DNA of 64,000 nt, from contig CP076324.1 of NCBI GenBank assembly GCA_018771605.1, positions 744,001-808,000 on the forward strand. Reading direction: 5' to 3'. The DNA is from Aquificota bacterium. GTDB taxonomy: Bacteria > Aquificota > Aquificia > Aquificales > Aquificaceae. A program made the translations under genes and the position numbers. This document shows, piece by piece, positions 8,914-16,233 of the stretch; within the stretch, counting starts at the first letter, position 1; each line of letters opens with the position of its first letter. A model generated the notes under the pieces. The model did not search any database. It was not told the DNA's origin and was given only the letters and a program-made list of their open reading frames with translations.

Positions 8914-10229
8914 CTTGCTTCAAATACAGAAATAATGCTGTTCTTTACCCATTTGGGATCTAGCCATTCAATTGGATTTACCTCATAGCCCTGTACTACT
9001 ATACCAAAGTGAAGATGGTCTCCCAAAGCAAAGCCTGTATTCCCAGTCCTTCCTATTATCTCACCCTTTTTTACAAACTGTCCTTCCTTTACGCTTATCT
9101 CCGAAAGATGCCCATAAAGGCTCATAAGGCCCATGCCATGGTCAATGATTATTGTATTTCCATATATGCCAAGACTTCCGGTAAAGACTACCACGCCCGA
9201 GTTGGAAGCTGGCACAGGCGCCCTTTCTACAGAGGCAAAATCAAAGCCCATATGCCTGCTTTCGCTTACCTTCTCCCCGTTGTAATAATAGTGCCTTATA
9301 TCTCCATAGGTGGCGAAGACCTTGCTGTTTGGCAGTTGCAAAAAGGCACCTTCCCAAAGGACCCTTGGCTCGCTCCTTTTGCCTATCTCTTCTACCTTTT
9401 TGACATCCCTTGAACGCCAAACCTCATTCACCCTTTTAAAGGCCTCAAGGGGTGTAAGACCCTTTCCTTCATCCTTCAAAAGGGGATATACCGCTCTGTT
9501 TATAAAGTTATCGTCTATGTTTATCTTGTCTTCCTTAAAGCTTACTTGCTTTATGTTTAGCTTAAGGCCCTGTGATGTGGAATTGCCTGCCTTATCTGTA
9601 GCATACAGGATAAAGGGTATTCCTTCTCTATCAAGCCTTACGGGCAAAAGCCCAAAGTAATAGCCTTCGCCCATAGGGTATAGGTTATACCTTTCTTCTC
9701 CTTGCACTACATAAACCTGCGCTTCTTCTCCAACCTTTACCTTTAGAGCAAAGGTGCCACCAAGTGATGGGTATGGAGTGTAAGAAATCACATCCAACTT
9801 TGGTGGTACTGTATCTACCAAAGCCTTAAGATGGTACGTCCGGCTCCTAAATATACCAGAAGAAACCTCCAAAAGTAAGTTTGCCTCACCGTCTTTTAAA
9901 CCTATATCCTTCGCTTTTAGCTTAAAAGAAAGCTCTTGCTGAGGCTCCAAAAAAACCGCTTTGTAAATTTCTTTCTTTTGATCCTTTTCTTCTATGTACA
10001 GTTTTATTTCTTTTATCGGCCTGTTTAGTTTTAAATGGTATGTCTTTTCAAGGGGTATAAGGGAAAGATCTCTTAGACTTTCCTCTGAAACCTGAGGCCT
10101 CAGGCCCAAGGAAAGGAACAGGAGATAAAAGGCGATAAAAAACAAAGCAAATATGGCAAGCCTTCTTATAAGCCTTACAAAGCCAAGCCTCCTTTCCCTT
10201 TTTTCCTCAAGCCTGTAGCGGTATCTCAT
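8910..10229 (-). CDS. M23-family (LytM) metallopeptidase, membrane-anchored
   Basis: 439 residues. A short basic N-terminus and one transmembrane helix (about 24-46) are followed by a beta-rich middle (50-300). The C-terminal peptidase_M23 domain has zinc ligands in SRHMGFDFAS (HxxxD) and GDHLHFG (HxH), plus DHGMGLMSLYGHLS. It presumably cuts peptidoglycan crosslinks in the periplasm, or acts as a scaffold. The start overlaps the prmA stop by 4 bases and the end overlaps the DUF374 start by 4 bases, so it is translationally coupled to both. Confidence 0.9.
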   Translation of the reverse strand: MRYRYRLEEKRERRLGFVRLIRRLAIFALFFIAFYLLFLSLGLRPQVSEESLRDLSLIPLEKTYHLKLNRPIKEIKLYIEEKDQKKEIYKAVFLEPQQELSFKLKAKDIGLKDGEANLLLEVSSGIFRSRTYHLKALVDTVPPKLDVISYTPYPSLGGTFALKVKVGEEAQVYVVQGEERYNLYPMGEGYYFGLLPVRLDREGIPFILYATDKAGNSTSQGLKLNIKQVSFKEDKINIDDNFINRAVYPLLKDEGKGLTPLEAFKRVNEVWRSRDVKKVEEIGKRSEPRVLWEGAFLQLPNSKVFATYGDIRHYYYNGEKVSESRHMGFDFASVERAPVPASNSGVVVFTGSLGIYGNTIIIDHGMGLMSLYGHLSEISVKEGQFVKKGEIIGRTGNTGFALGDHLHFGIVVQGYEVNPIEWLDPKWVKNSIISVFEAR

Positions 10230-10948
10230 CTTTTGACCACCACACCATACCAGTTTTCCAGCCTTTTAATTTTAGCAGGTTTAACATCAAGCATCTTTAA
10301 AAACTCCTTTAGCTCTTCTTTTCCATATATGCCGGAGAAGATGGCCACCCTTTTAAAGAGGTTTTTAAGATATTTTAGCTCCCTTTTGAATATCTCCAGC
10401 TCAAGGTTTGCCACCAGAAGGTCAAAGGCCTCTTTTATGTCCTTTGGCTCTGCCTGAAGGCACTCTATATCTACACAGTTTTCTTTGCTATTGTGTATGC
10501 ACTCTTCTGTGGCCTGTGGGTCTATATCAATGGCCAAAACCCTGCTGGCTCCAAGCCTTTTTCCTGCTATAGCCAGAATACCTGTGCCAGTGCCTACATC
10601 CAAAAGAGACCAGTCCTCCTTTAAAAACTCCTGCATAAGATAAAGGCATAGCTTGGTAGTAGGGTGCAAACCCGTGCCAAAGGCCACACCCTGCCTTATT
10701 ACCACAGGCTTTATCCAAGAGGGTAAAACCATAATATCCTTTACTTTCACAGGCCTAAAGGCCTTCTGAGGTGGTATAACTTCAACTTCTAAAACTTCCA
10801 AAGGCTCAAGACCCTCAATGGGTTCATAAAGGGCAAACTCTACAAAGGATTCACCCTCGGAAAGTACCTCCACGCCTCTTCCGTAATCAATTAAAAACTG
10901 ATAAAAGTCCTCTGGCGAAAGCTTATAGACATACTTTTTATAGTGCAT
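10226..10948 (-). CDS. prmA: Ribosomal protein L11 methyltransferase
   Basis: 240 residues, shorter than the roughly 290 of E. coli PrmA. It keeps the substrate-recognition N-terminus in reduced form. The catalytic domain has GVAFGTGLHPTTKLCL, motif I LLDVGTGTGILAIAGKRLG, and VLAIDIDPQATEECIHNS. The usual NI at motif IV appears as VANLELEIF. PrmA trimethylates L11 on the 50S subunit. The start overlaps the 3' end of the cbiO gene by 11 bases. The gene is therefore expressed from the nickel-uptake operon, a functionally unrelated partner. Confidence 0.9.
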   Translation of the reverse strand: MHYKKYVYKLSPEDFYQFLIDYGRGVEVLSEGESFVEFALYEPIEGLEPLEVLEVEVIPPQKAFRPVKVKDIMVLPSWIKPVVIRQGVAFGTGLHPTTKLCLYLMQEFLKEDWSLLDVGTGTGILAIAGKRLGASRVLAIDIDPQATEECIHNSKENCVDIECLQAEPKDIKEAFDLLVANLELEIFKRELKYLKNLFKRVAIFSGIYGKEELKEFLKMLDVKPAKIKRLENWYGVVVKR

Positions 10949-11690
10949 CCCTTCTATTATATATTGTGCCTCTCCACAATAGTCCAGCCTTTATAAGCAT
11001 ATCCTTGTCCTCCAAAAGGTCTTTCATCTCTCCATAGTATAGGATTGTGTGATCCTCTCCGAGGACCAAAAGCTTATTTCCAAGGTCTTGCACAAGGTTG
11101 AGGTTGTTTGTAGCCACAAGGCTGGTAATCTCCATATCCCAAAGTAGCTCTATCAACAATTGGGTAGTTTTGGAGTCCAAATTGGCCGTTGGCTCATCAA
11201 GGAGAAGCACCTTAGGCCTTAGGACAAGCAGGCATGCAAGGCAGAGCCTCTGTTTTTGGCCTCCGCTTAGTTCATAGGGTGGCCTGTTGAGGAAGGGCAT
11301 AAGGTCAAGCCTTTCGGCCCAGTAATGCACCTCTTCTTTTATCATCTTCTCCTCCATCCCCAACTGTCTTAGGCCAAAGGCTATCTCATCGTAAACGGTA
11401 GGATTAAAAAGCATCACCTCCGGGTTTTGAAAGAGTAATACCACTTCTTTCCTAAACCATCTGTTTATATTTTTATCCCTCAGAGTCTTTTCCTTTATCT
11501 CTATGTCCTTGTAAAAGTATGCGCCTTTTTTAGGAAAGATGAGGCCGTTTAGTATCTTCAAAAGGGTGGTCTTCCCAGAGCCGTTTGGGCCAAGTAAAAC
11601 AACCCTATCACCTTCAAAGATTTTAAAGCTTATATCCCTTAAAACATCCTCTCCGTTGTAGCTGTAATAGATATCCCTCAGCTCAATCAT
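10938..11690 (-). CDS. cbiO: Nickel/cobalt ECF-type transporter ATP-binding subunit
   Basis: 250-residue ABC ATPase. Walker A is GPNGSGKTT near residue 36, the Q-loop is LFQNPEVMLFNP, the signature is LSGGQKQRL and Walker B is VLLLDEPTANLD. It energises uptake of Ni2+ or Co2+ by the CbiM/CbiQ membrane module. The gene context (next to [NiFe] hydrogenase, with NikK/NikL-like partners) points to nickel. It overlaps cbiQ by 8 bases. A lone ATPase is normal for this family, in which it forms homodimers. Confidence 0.92.
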   Translation of the reverse strand: MIELRDIYYSYNGEDVLRDISFKIFEGDRVVLLGPNGSGKTTLLKILNGLIFPKKGAYFYKDIEIKEKTLRDKNINRWFRKEVVLLFQNPEVMLFNPTVYDEIAFGLRQLGMEEKMIKEEVHYWAERLDLMPFLNRPPYELSGGQKQRLCLACLLVLRPKVLLLDEPTANLDSKTTQLLIELLWDMEITSLVATNNLNLVQDLGNKLLVLGEDHTILYYGEMKDLLEDKDMLIKAGLLWRGTIYNRRDAL

Positions 11691-12234
11691 TATAAAACCC
11701 CCTTGACCTCATGGCCTCCTGGACTTCCCTTGATGTATTTATAGACTTTTCAAAAAAGAAAAGGGACAACCTTTTTGTAAAGGCTACAAGAGTTTTCCTT
11801 TCGGGTTTTTGTAAGGTCCTACTCCTTATGGCATCTTTGAAGTCCTTTAAAAGTCTATTGTAAGTTATGGCATTGCCAACAGCCATAACAAGCAAAAAGC
11901 TTAAAGTCTTTGAAAAATCAAAGGCCCTATAAAGGTTAACCATCCTTAAAAATATAAAGGTGAGAAGGCTAAGGTCAAAGGACCTAAGGTTTATCATTAG
12001 AAAGTAATCAAGGGCTTTTTGGTTAAAAAGAAGATAGGAAAAGGATATGAAAAAGCTAAAAAGGAAAAAGGAGAAGAAGGCATGTTTTAAAAGCTTTAGC
12101 TTTCTCTCTATGGGGGACAGTATCAAAAACACAAGCAAAAGGACTAAAGCTATCAAAAGCGTGTAAATATGGCTGGAAAAGGACAGGTATAAGAGGCAAA
12201 ACAAGTATAAAAGCAGTAATAACTTATCCCTCAT
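11683..12234 (-). CDS. cbiQ: Nickel/cobalt ECF-type transporter transmembrane subunit CbiQ
   Basis: 183 residues, shorter than usual CbiQ (about 225). It has four to five hydrophobic stretches (5-40, 48-75, 85-105, 115-135). The C-terminal coupling region contains an AxxxRG-like box (REVQEAMRSRGF) that contacts the ATPase. It lies between cbiM and cbiO with 4-base and 8-base overlaps. It is the low-similarity member of the transporter, identified by position plus the AMRSRG box. Confidence 0.88.
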   Translation of the reverse strand: MRDKLLLLLYLFCLLYLSFSSHIYTLLIALVLLLVFLILSPIERKLKLLKHAFFSFFLFSFFISFSYLLFNQKALDYFLMINLRSFDLSLLTFIFLRMVNLYRAFDFSKTLSFLLVMAVGNAITYNRLLKDFKDAIRSRTLQKPERKTLVAFTKRLSLFFFEKSINTSREVQEAMRSRGFYND

Positions 12235-12866
12235 ATCCTATCCCTCAAGGCCCTAACAATTATTATGGTGAGTATGCCCTCTCCTATGCCCACAAGGATA
12301 TGTGGGAAAAGCACGGCGGGAAGGACCAAAGATAGCTTGAAAGGGAAGTAAAGGGGCTTTCCAAAGGGGTCTTTGAACAGGTAGGGATGTATGCCAAGCA
12401 CAAGGGCTACAGCAAAGGCAGACATTAAGGTTGATAAAAAGCCAGAAAGGAAAAGGGAGGCTTTATCCTCAAGGTATCTTTTGGCGATGAGATAGGTATA
12501 GTAGGCACAAAGGCTTCCTAAAAAGGCTATGGATAGGGAGTTTATGGGAAAGCTTGTTATACCACCTTCTCCAAAGATGGTAGCCTGTAGGAAAAGGACC
12601 AAGGATATGGAGAGGAAGGCTGTCCATGGGCCAAAGAGTAAAGAAAGGCTTGCCACACCAAGGCCATGCACGGAAGTGCCACCGGGCAAAGGTATGGCTA
12701 TGGACATGATGATAAAAGAGAAGGCAGACAGGGATGCCAAATAGGGTATCGTTTCCTCTTTTAGGTTCTTTTTAAACCTCTTGAAGGCATAAAACAAAAG
12801 GCCTATATCTACAAGGTAGGCTGGTATGTAGACCTGCGGAGCCAAAAAGCCATCGGGTATATGCAT
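12231..12866 (-). CDS. cbiM: Nickel/cobalt transporter substrate-binding membrane subunit CbiM
   Basis: 211 residues. The N-terminus MHIPDGFLAP is the CbiM/NikM hallmark; the Met1 amino group and His2 coordinate the metal. About six or seven hydrophobic segments follow, with PLPGGTSVHGLGVASLSLLFGPW and AFALALVLGIH-type helices. An AGGAGGC Shine-Dalgarno sits upstream of the ATG at 12866, confirming the start. The order DUF4198 protein, small accessory protein, outer-membrane barrel, CbiM, CbiQ, CbiO resembles nickel-specific NikMN-KL-QO systems rather than cobalamin loci; no cobalamin genes are near. Confidence 0.95.
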   Translation of the reverse strand: MHIPDGFLAPQVYIPAYLVDIGLLFYAFKRFKKNLKEETIPYLASLSAFSFIIMSIAIPLPGGTSVHGLGVASLSLLFGPWTAFLSISLVLFLQATIFGEGGITSFPINSLSIAFLGSLCAYYTYLIAKRYLEDKASLFLSGFLSTLMSAFAVALVLGIHPYLFKDPFGKPLYFPFKLSLVLPAVLFPHILVGIGEGILTIIIVRALRDRI

Positions 12867-12875
12867 GCAAGCCTC

Positions 12876-13904
12876 CTAAAAAAGGGTGGAAAGGGTAAGG
12901 ATAAGCCTGTAGCTTTCCTTGCCTTCTGAACCTTGCTGTTGGCCTTCTTCATTTAGCCTCTTCCATAGGGGGACCTTTATGCCGGCACCAAGGGACATGC
13001 TTTTGTAATAAAGCCTGATTCCACCCACTCCGTAGAGTATGCTACCACCAGAAGCACTCTGTTTGACTCCATCCTCCTTGTCTCTTTGATTATGTTGAAA
13101 ATTGGCCTCCAAGAGTGCATCCAAACGTAGTTTTCTATCCATGTCTTCATAAAACCTGTAGGCCAAGGCCGTATTTAGTCGGAACTCATCGCCAAACTTG
13201 TATTTTTTCCTTCTTCCATCTTCTGTGTAGTTATAGGTGTGTTCAAAGAACTTTATGTAGTTTGTGTCAAAAACAAAGGTAAGCCTTGGAAATCTGACAA
13301 GCTGTTTTGTTGCCGTAAATCCCAGTGTTATGGAAGGCTTGCCAAAGCCTGTGGACATATCGGGTTCAAATTCTCCCTTTGGATCCCTTGACCTGTCATA
13401 CTTGTTAGGGTTGCCCGTTGGTAAAGATATACCACCGTATAGGGTAAAATGCCAGTCCATAAGGTCATCAAGGCTTTCCTGTCTTGGAACAAGCTTAAAG
13501 CCTTTATCGTACTTAAAGCCAAAGACAGCCATGAGGGATAGGTCCGCAAAGCCCGAGTTGGTGTAGGAATAAAAGCCACCATCCTTTGACTTTATCTCCT
13601 TTTTTGTGTAGTAAGGGAGGAAAAGGTAGAGGGAGAGCCATGGCCTTAGACCATAGCCTATGCCGTAGGTCCAAAAGTGATAGCTGTCCTTTTGGTCTGG
13701 AAACTCTGAAAAGCTGTACCTTTTCCATTTGACATGGTCAAGCTTAAGGTAGAGGAGCCATTTACCTTCTGGAATGGTGGCAGAGCTTGAGGTTTCAAGG
13801 GGTGCGCCAGGGCCTTCCAAACCAACGCTACCCAAAGAGGCAACGCCATGGTGAGCAAAAGAAAGGCCTACAGCTAAGGTAGATACTACCAGCACCTTTT
13901 TCAT
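12876..13904 (-). CDS. Putative outer-membrane beta-barrel protein of the nickel operon
   Basis: 342 residues. A Sec signal peptide (MKKVLVVSTLAVGLSFA) is followed by an HH pair at the mature start and then alternating amphipathic strands rich in Y, W, F and G. The sequence ends in Phe (ILTLSTLF), the usual terminal residue of outer-membrane barrels. The pattern (YGIGYGLRPWLSLYLFLPYY, FGKPSITLGFTAT) resembles transporter-like barrels of the phenol-degradation MetA type. It lies 10 bases upstream of cbiM and overlaps the preceding accessory gene, so a role in passing Ni2+ across the outer membrane is a reasonable inference. No family assignment is certain. Confidence 0.72.
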   Translation of the reverse strand: MKKVLVVSTLAVGLSFAHHGVASLGSVGLEGPGAPLETSSSATIPEGKWLLYLKLDHVKWKRYSFSEFPDQKDSYHFWTYGIGYGLRPWLSLYLFLPYYTKKEIKSKDGGFYSYTNSGFADLSLMAVFGFKYDKGFKLVPRQESLDDLMDWHFTLYGGISLPTGNPNKYDRSRDPKGEFEPDMSTGFGKPSITLGFTATKQLVRFPRLTFVFDTNYIKFFEHTYNYTEDGRRKKYKFGDEFRLNTALAYRFYEDMDRKLRLDALLEANFQHNQRDKEDGVKQSASGGSILYGVGGIRLYYKSMSLGAGIKVPLWKRLNEEGQQQGSEGKESYRLILTLSTLF

Positions 13905-14317
13905 CCTTTTGCCCTCTTAAGGTATACCTTCCAAAGTCCAAACATGCCCAAAAGCCATCCTAAGCCTGCCAACACCCTTCCATACCTCTCCAAGAGGTTC
14001 TTCTCCTCCTTAAGGCCCTTCTCCTCAAAGCTTATCTTTACCTGCGCACCATGGCCGTCCTCTGAGTAGGTTATAACCGTCCATAAACCCCCTTCTCTTG
14101 GACAGAAAACCACCCTCCCAAGGGCATCCGTCCTACCTATCTGGAAGGGTGCCCTTTCCCCCTCCTTATACACCTTGTACTCCTCATAAGAGAACTTGCT
14201 ACCATCTGGAAAGAAAAAGCTGACCACCACACAGTTCCCTTCTCTATGTATGGTGTGTTCAAGGTCATGGGCAAAGAGAAGGGCAAAGCTTAGTAAGACG
14301 CCGGCAAAAAACATCAT
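13901..14317 (-). CDS. Periplasmic NikL-like accessory protein of nickel transport
   Basis: 138 residues. A signal peptide or N-terminal anchor (2-16) is followed by a His/Asp-containing start of the mature chain (AHDLEHTIHREGN), a small beta domain (20-95: VVSFFFPDGSKFSYEEYKVY, GRTDALGRVVFCPREGGLWTV), and a C-terminal transmembrane helix (about 112-132) with a basic tail. This is the shape of NikL, the membrane-anchored partner in NikMN-KLQO systems. It overlaps both neighbours by 4 bases. The specific name is inference from domain shape and operon position. Confidence 0.65.
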   Translation of the reverse strand: MMFFAGVLLSFALLFAHDLEHTIHREGNCVVVSFFFPDGSKFSYEEYKVYKEGERAPFQIGRTDALGRVVFCPREGGLWTVITYSEDGHGAQVKISFEEKGLKEEKNLLERYGRVLAGLGWLLGMFGLWKVYLKRAKG

Positions 14318-14994
14318 CTTACCTCAAAGATAAGGCTTGTGCTTTTAATGATGTAATCCGCCTTTATGCCATCCGCCCTTTCTTTTATGGAAGTGCTTAT
14401 CCTTTGAAGGCCCTTTCCCTTTATCCTTACGTTTATACCACCGTCTTCCTCCGTTGTGCCAACAACGTGGTTGTTATGAAGGACCACCACACCTTTAACA
14501 GGCTTTCCCCTGTAATAAACCCTAAGCCTTACCTTATCATATAGCTTAAGGTTAAAAGGGTCTTCCAAAGGCACTATCTCAAGGTCTTCCGTTAGGGGCC
14601 TTTTGAAGGCCTCCGACCACTCCTCTATCCTTTTTACACTTTCATAAGAGAGCCAACTTTCCAAAGGGCTTTCCACCCTATCCTTTGGTAGGTTTTTAAG
14701 ACCTTGCACTCCTTTGGTCCAATAGCCTGTGGAAAAAAGCACATAATAGGCGGAGCAAGCCATAGGAAAGGAAAAGGGATAGTCCTCCTTTATGGCCACT
14801 TTCATCCCATTCCCTTCCTTATTAAAGCAAAGAGCCTTTAACACGTTTTCTGTCTTGTATTTTATGAACTTTTCCTCTCCTGGCTTTGGCTCAAGATGGC
14901 CATAATAAAGCACCATTTTACCCTCTCTTTTTTCCAGCCAAAGGTCATGGGCAAGGCAGAGGGAAAAGATTAGCAAGAAAATTAAAGCTATCAT
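14314..14994 (-). CDS. DUF4198 protein, NikK-like nickel-transport accessory
   Basis: 226 residues. A signal peptide (MIALIFLLIFSLCLA) is followed immediately by HDLWLEKREGKMVLYYGH, the DUF4198 opening with conserved His near the mature N-terminus. A C-terminal beta domain follows (VRLRVYYRGKPVKGVVVLHNNHVVGTTEEDGGINVRI). DUF4198/NikK proteins are periplasmic and associate with Ni/Co ECF transporters; the mature amino terminus plus His may carry metal. It is the first gene of the operon, with a GCAGGAGGG Shine-Dalgarno and a strong promoter containing a palindromic operator. Confidence 0.78.
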   Translation of the reverse strand: MIALIFLLIFSLCLAHDLWLEKREGKMVLYYGHLEPKPGEEKFIKYKTENVLKALCFNKEGNGMKVAIKEDYPFSFPMACSAYYVLFSTGYWTKGVQGLKNLPKDRVESPLESWLSYESVKRIEEWSEAFKRPLTEDLEIVPLEDPFNLKLYDKVRLRVYYRGKPVKGVVVLHNNHVVGTTEEDGGINVRIKGKGLQRISTSIKERADGIKADYIIKSTSLIFEVR

Positions 14995-15015
14995 AAAAGC
15001 CCTCCTGCAGGGAAA

Positions 15016-15044
15016 ATATTAATGAATAATTGTTCAATTGTCAA
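15016..15044 (-). promoter_or_regulatory. Promoter of the nickel-uptake operon
   Basis: On the minus strand, TTGACA (15044-15039), a 17-base spacer and TAATAT (15021-15016), a near-consensus sigma-70-type promoter. The 14-bp palindrome at 15023-15036 fills the spacer, the classic position for a repressor. Confidence 0.7.
15023..15036. promoter_or_regulatory. Palindromic operator, copy 1 (nickel-uptake operon)
   Basis: TGAATAATTGTTCA, one mismatch from the perfect palindrome TGAATAATTATTCA found before hypB. It lies between -35 and -10, so binding would block RNA polymerase. Confidence 0.65.
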
Positions 15045-15073
15045 GCTGTTTTAAAGGAAGAGGACCATAAGAC

Positions 15074-15096
15074 TTTCTTATAGGTCCTATAAGAAA
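15074..15096. promoter_or_regulatory. Perfect 11-bp-arm inverted repeat upstream of the hya promoter
   Basis: TTTCTTATAGG, a single T, then CCTATAAGAAA. It is centred at 15085, about 55 bases before the probable hya transcription start and about 60 bases upstream of the nickel promoter on the other side. The position suits an activator of hydrogenase expression. No other copy was noticed in the window. Confidence 0.5.
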
Positions 15097-15103
15097 TTCA
15101 TCG

Positions 15104-15133
15104 TTGACACATGGAAAGGGTCTATGCTAAGCT
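15104..15133 (+). promoter_or_regulatory. Probable promoter of the hya hydrogenase operon
   Basis: TTGACA (15104-15109), an 18-base spacer and TAAGCT (15128-15133). The weak -10 fits an activated promoter. Palindromic operator copy 2 lies right after the predicted start point. Confidence 0.5.
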
Positions 15134-15139
15134 AAATTA

Positions 15140-15153
15140 TGAATTAATATTCA
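15140..15153. promoter_or_regulatory. Palindromic operator, copy 2 (hya operon)
   Basis: TGAATTAATATTCA shares both TGAAT...ATTCA arms with the other copies. It ends a few bases before the AAGGAGGTG ribosome-binding site of hyaA, at about +1 to +14. Confidence 0.6.
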
Positions 15154-15171
15154 ATCAAGGAGGTGCCAACT

Positions 15172-16218
15172 ATGGAGACCTTTTGGGAGACCTTTAAGAG
15201 GCACGGCGTAAGCCGGAGGGACTTTTTGAGGTTTGCCACAGCCATAACCGGCCTTATGGGCCTTTCACCCTCCATGATACCGGAGGTGGTAAGGGCCTTG
15301 GAGACAAAGCCCAGAGTTCCTGTTTTGTGGATACATGGGCTTGAATGCACATGCTGTTCTGAGTCCTTCATAAGGTCCGCAACCCCCCTTGCCTCCGATG
15401 TATTGCTTTCCATGATATCCCTTGAGTACGATGATACCCTATCCGCCGCCGCAGGCGATGCCATAGAAAGACATAGAGAGGAAATCATGAAAAAGTATTG
15501 GGGGAACTATATCCTCGCCGTTGAGGGAAATCCACCTTTGGGTGAGGATGGAATGTACTGCATAATAGGTGGAAAGCCCTTCTTGGAGAACCTTAAGGAA
15601 ACGGCAAAGGGGGCCAAGGCTGTAATTGCTTGGGGATCTTGTGCAAGCTGGGGATGTGTGCAGGCTGCAAAGCCAAACCCAACCACCGCAGTCCCTATAC
15701 ACAAGGTTATAACGGACAAGCCCATAATAAAGGTCCCCGGATGCCCACCCATAGCGGAGGTTATGACGGGTGTTATCATGCACCTTGCCCTTTTTGATAG
15801 CATACCACCTCTGGACTCTCAAGGTAGGCCAAAGCAGTTTTATGGAAACAGGATACACGACACATGCTACAGGAGGGCCTTCTTTAATGCGGGTCAGTTT
15901 GTGGAAAGGTTTGACGATGATGGAGCCAAAAAGGGCTGGTGCCTATATAAAGTAGGATGCAGAGGTCCAACCACCTATAACTCCTGCGGTAATATACGCT
16001 GGTACAATGGTCTCTCTTATCCCATACAGGCTGGCCATGGTTGCATAGGCTGTGCGGAAGAGAACTTCTGGGACAACGGGCCCTTCTACGAAAGGCTTAC
16101 CAACATACCAGTGCCAAAGGTGGAAGCAAGCCCAGATAAGGTGGGTGCCACCCTTGCAGCTGCGGCAGCTGCAGGTGCTGTTGCCCATGGTATTTTGTCC
16201 AAAGTAAGAAACAAATAA
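15172..16218 (+). CDS. hyaA: [NiFe] hydrogenase small subunit, O2-tolerant group 1 type, Tat-exported
   Basis: About 348 residues from the ATG at 15172, preceded by AAGGAGGTG; an in-frame GTG at 15163 overlaps that site and is rejected. A Tat signal ([10 protein letters not shown]) exports the folded heterodimer. Iron-sulfur ligands include [10 protein letters not shown] and [13 protein letters not shown]. These carry the two extra cysteines (C-T-C-C and GCV) that replace glycines in ordinary enzymes and make the six-Cys [4Fe-3S] proximal cluster of O2-tolerant hydrogenases. The C-terminus has [11 protein letters not shown] and an Ala-rich hydrophobic tail with His ([12 protein letters not shown]), the membrane anchor near the cytochrome. 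It is the first gene of a hyaABCDEF-like operon. Confidence 0.96.
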   Translation: METFWETFKRHGVSRRDFLRFATAITGLMGLSPSMIPEVVRALETKPRVPVLWIHGLECTCCSESFIRSATPLASDVLLSMISLEYDDTLSAAAGDAIERHREEIMKKYWGNYILAVEGNPPLGEDGMYCIIGGKPFLENLKETAKGAKAVIAWGSCASWGCVQAAKPNPTTAVPIHKVITDKPIIKVPGCPPIAEVMTGVIMHLALFDSIPPLDSQGRPKQFYGNRIHDTCYRRAFFNAGQFVERFDDDGAKKGWCLYKVGCRGPTTYNSCGNIRWYNGLSYPIQAGHGCIGCAEENFWDNGPFYERLTNIPVPKVEASPDKVGATLAAAAAAGAVAHGILSKVRNK

Positions 16219-16233
16219 AAGGAGGTGATAGAC

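Noticed and set aside
15113-15127. Possible sigma-54 promoter (GG...GC) before hyaA
   Set aside because: The spacing between GG and GC is 11, not 10, and the TGGCAC/TTGCA context is missing. A sigma-70-type pair fits better.
15163-15171. GTG start for hyaA; likewise GTG starts at 16225 (hyaB) and 26461 (hypB)
   Set aside because: In each case the GTG is part of the AGGAGGTG ribosome-binding site of a better-placed ATG.
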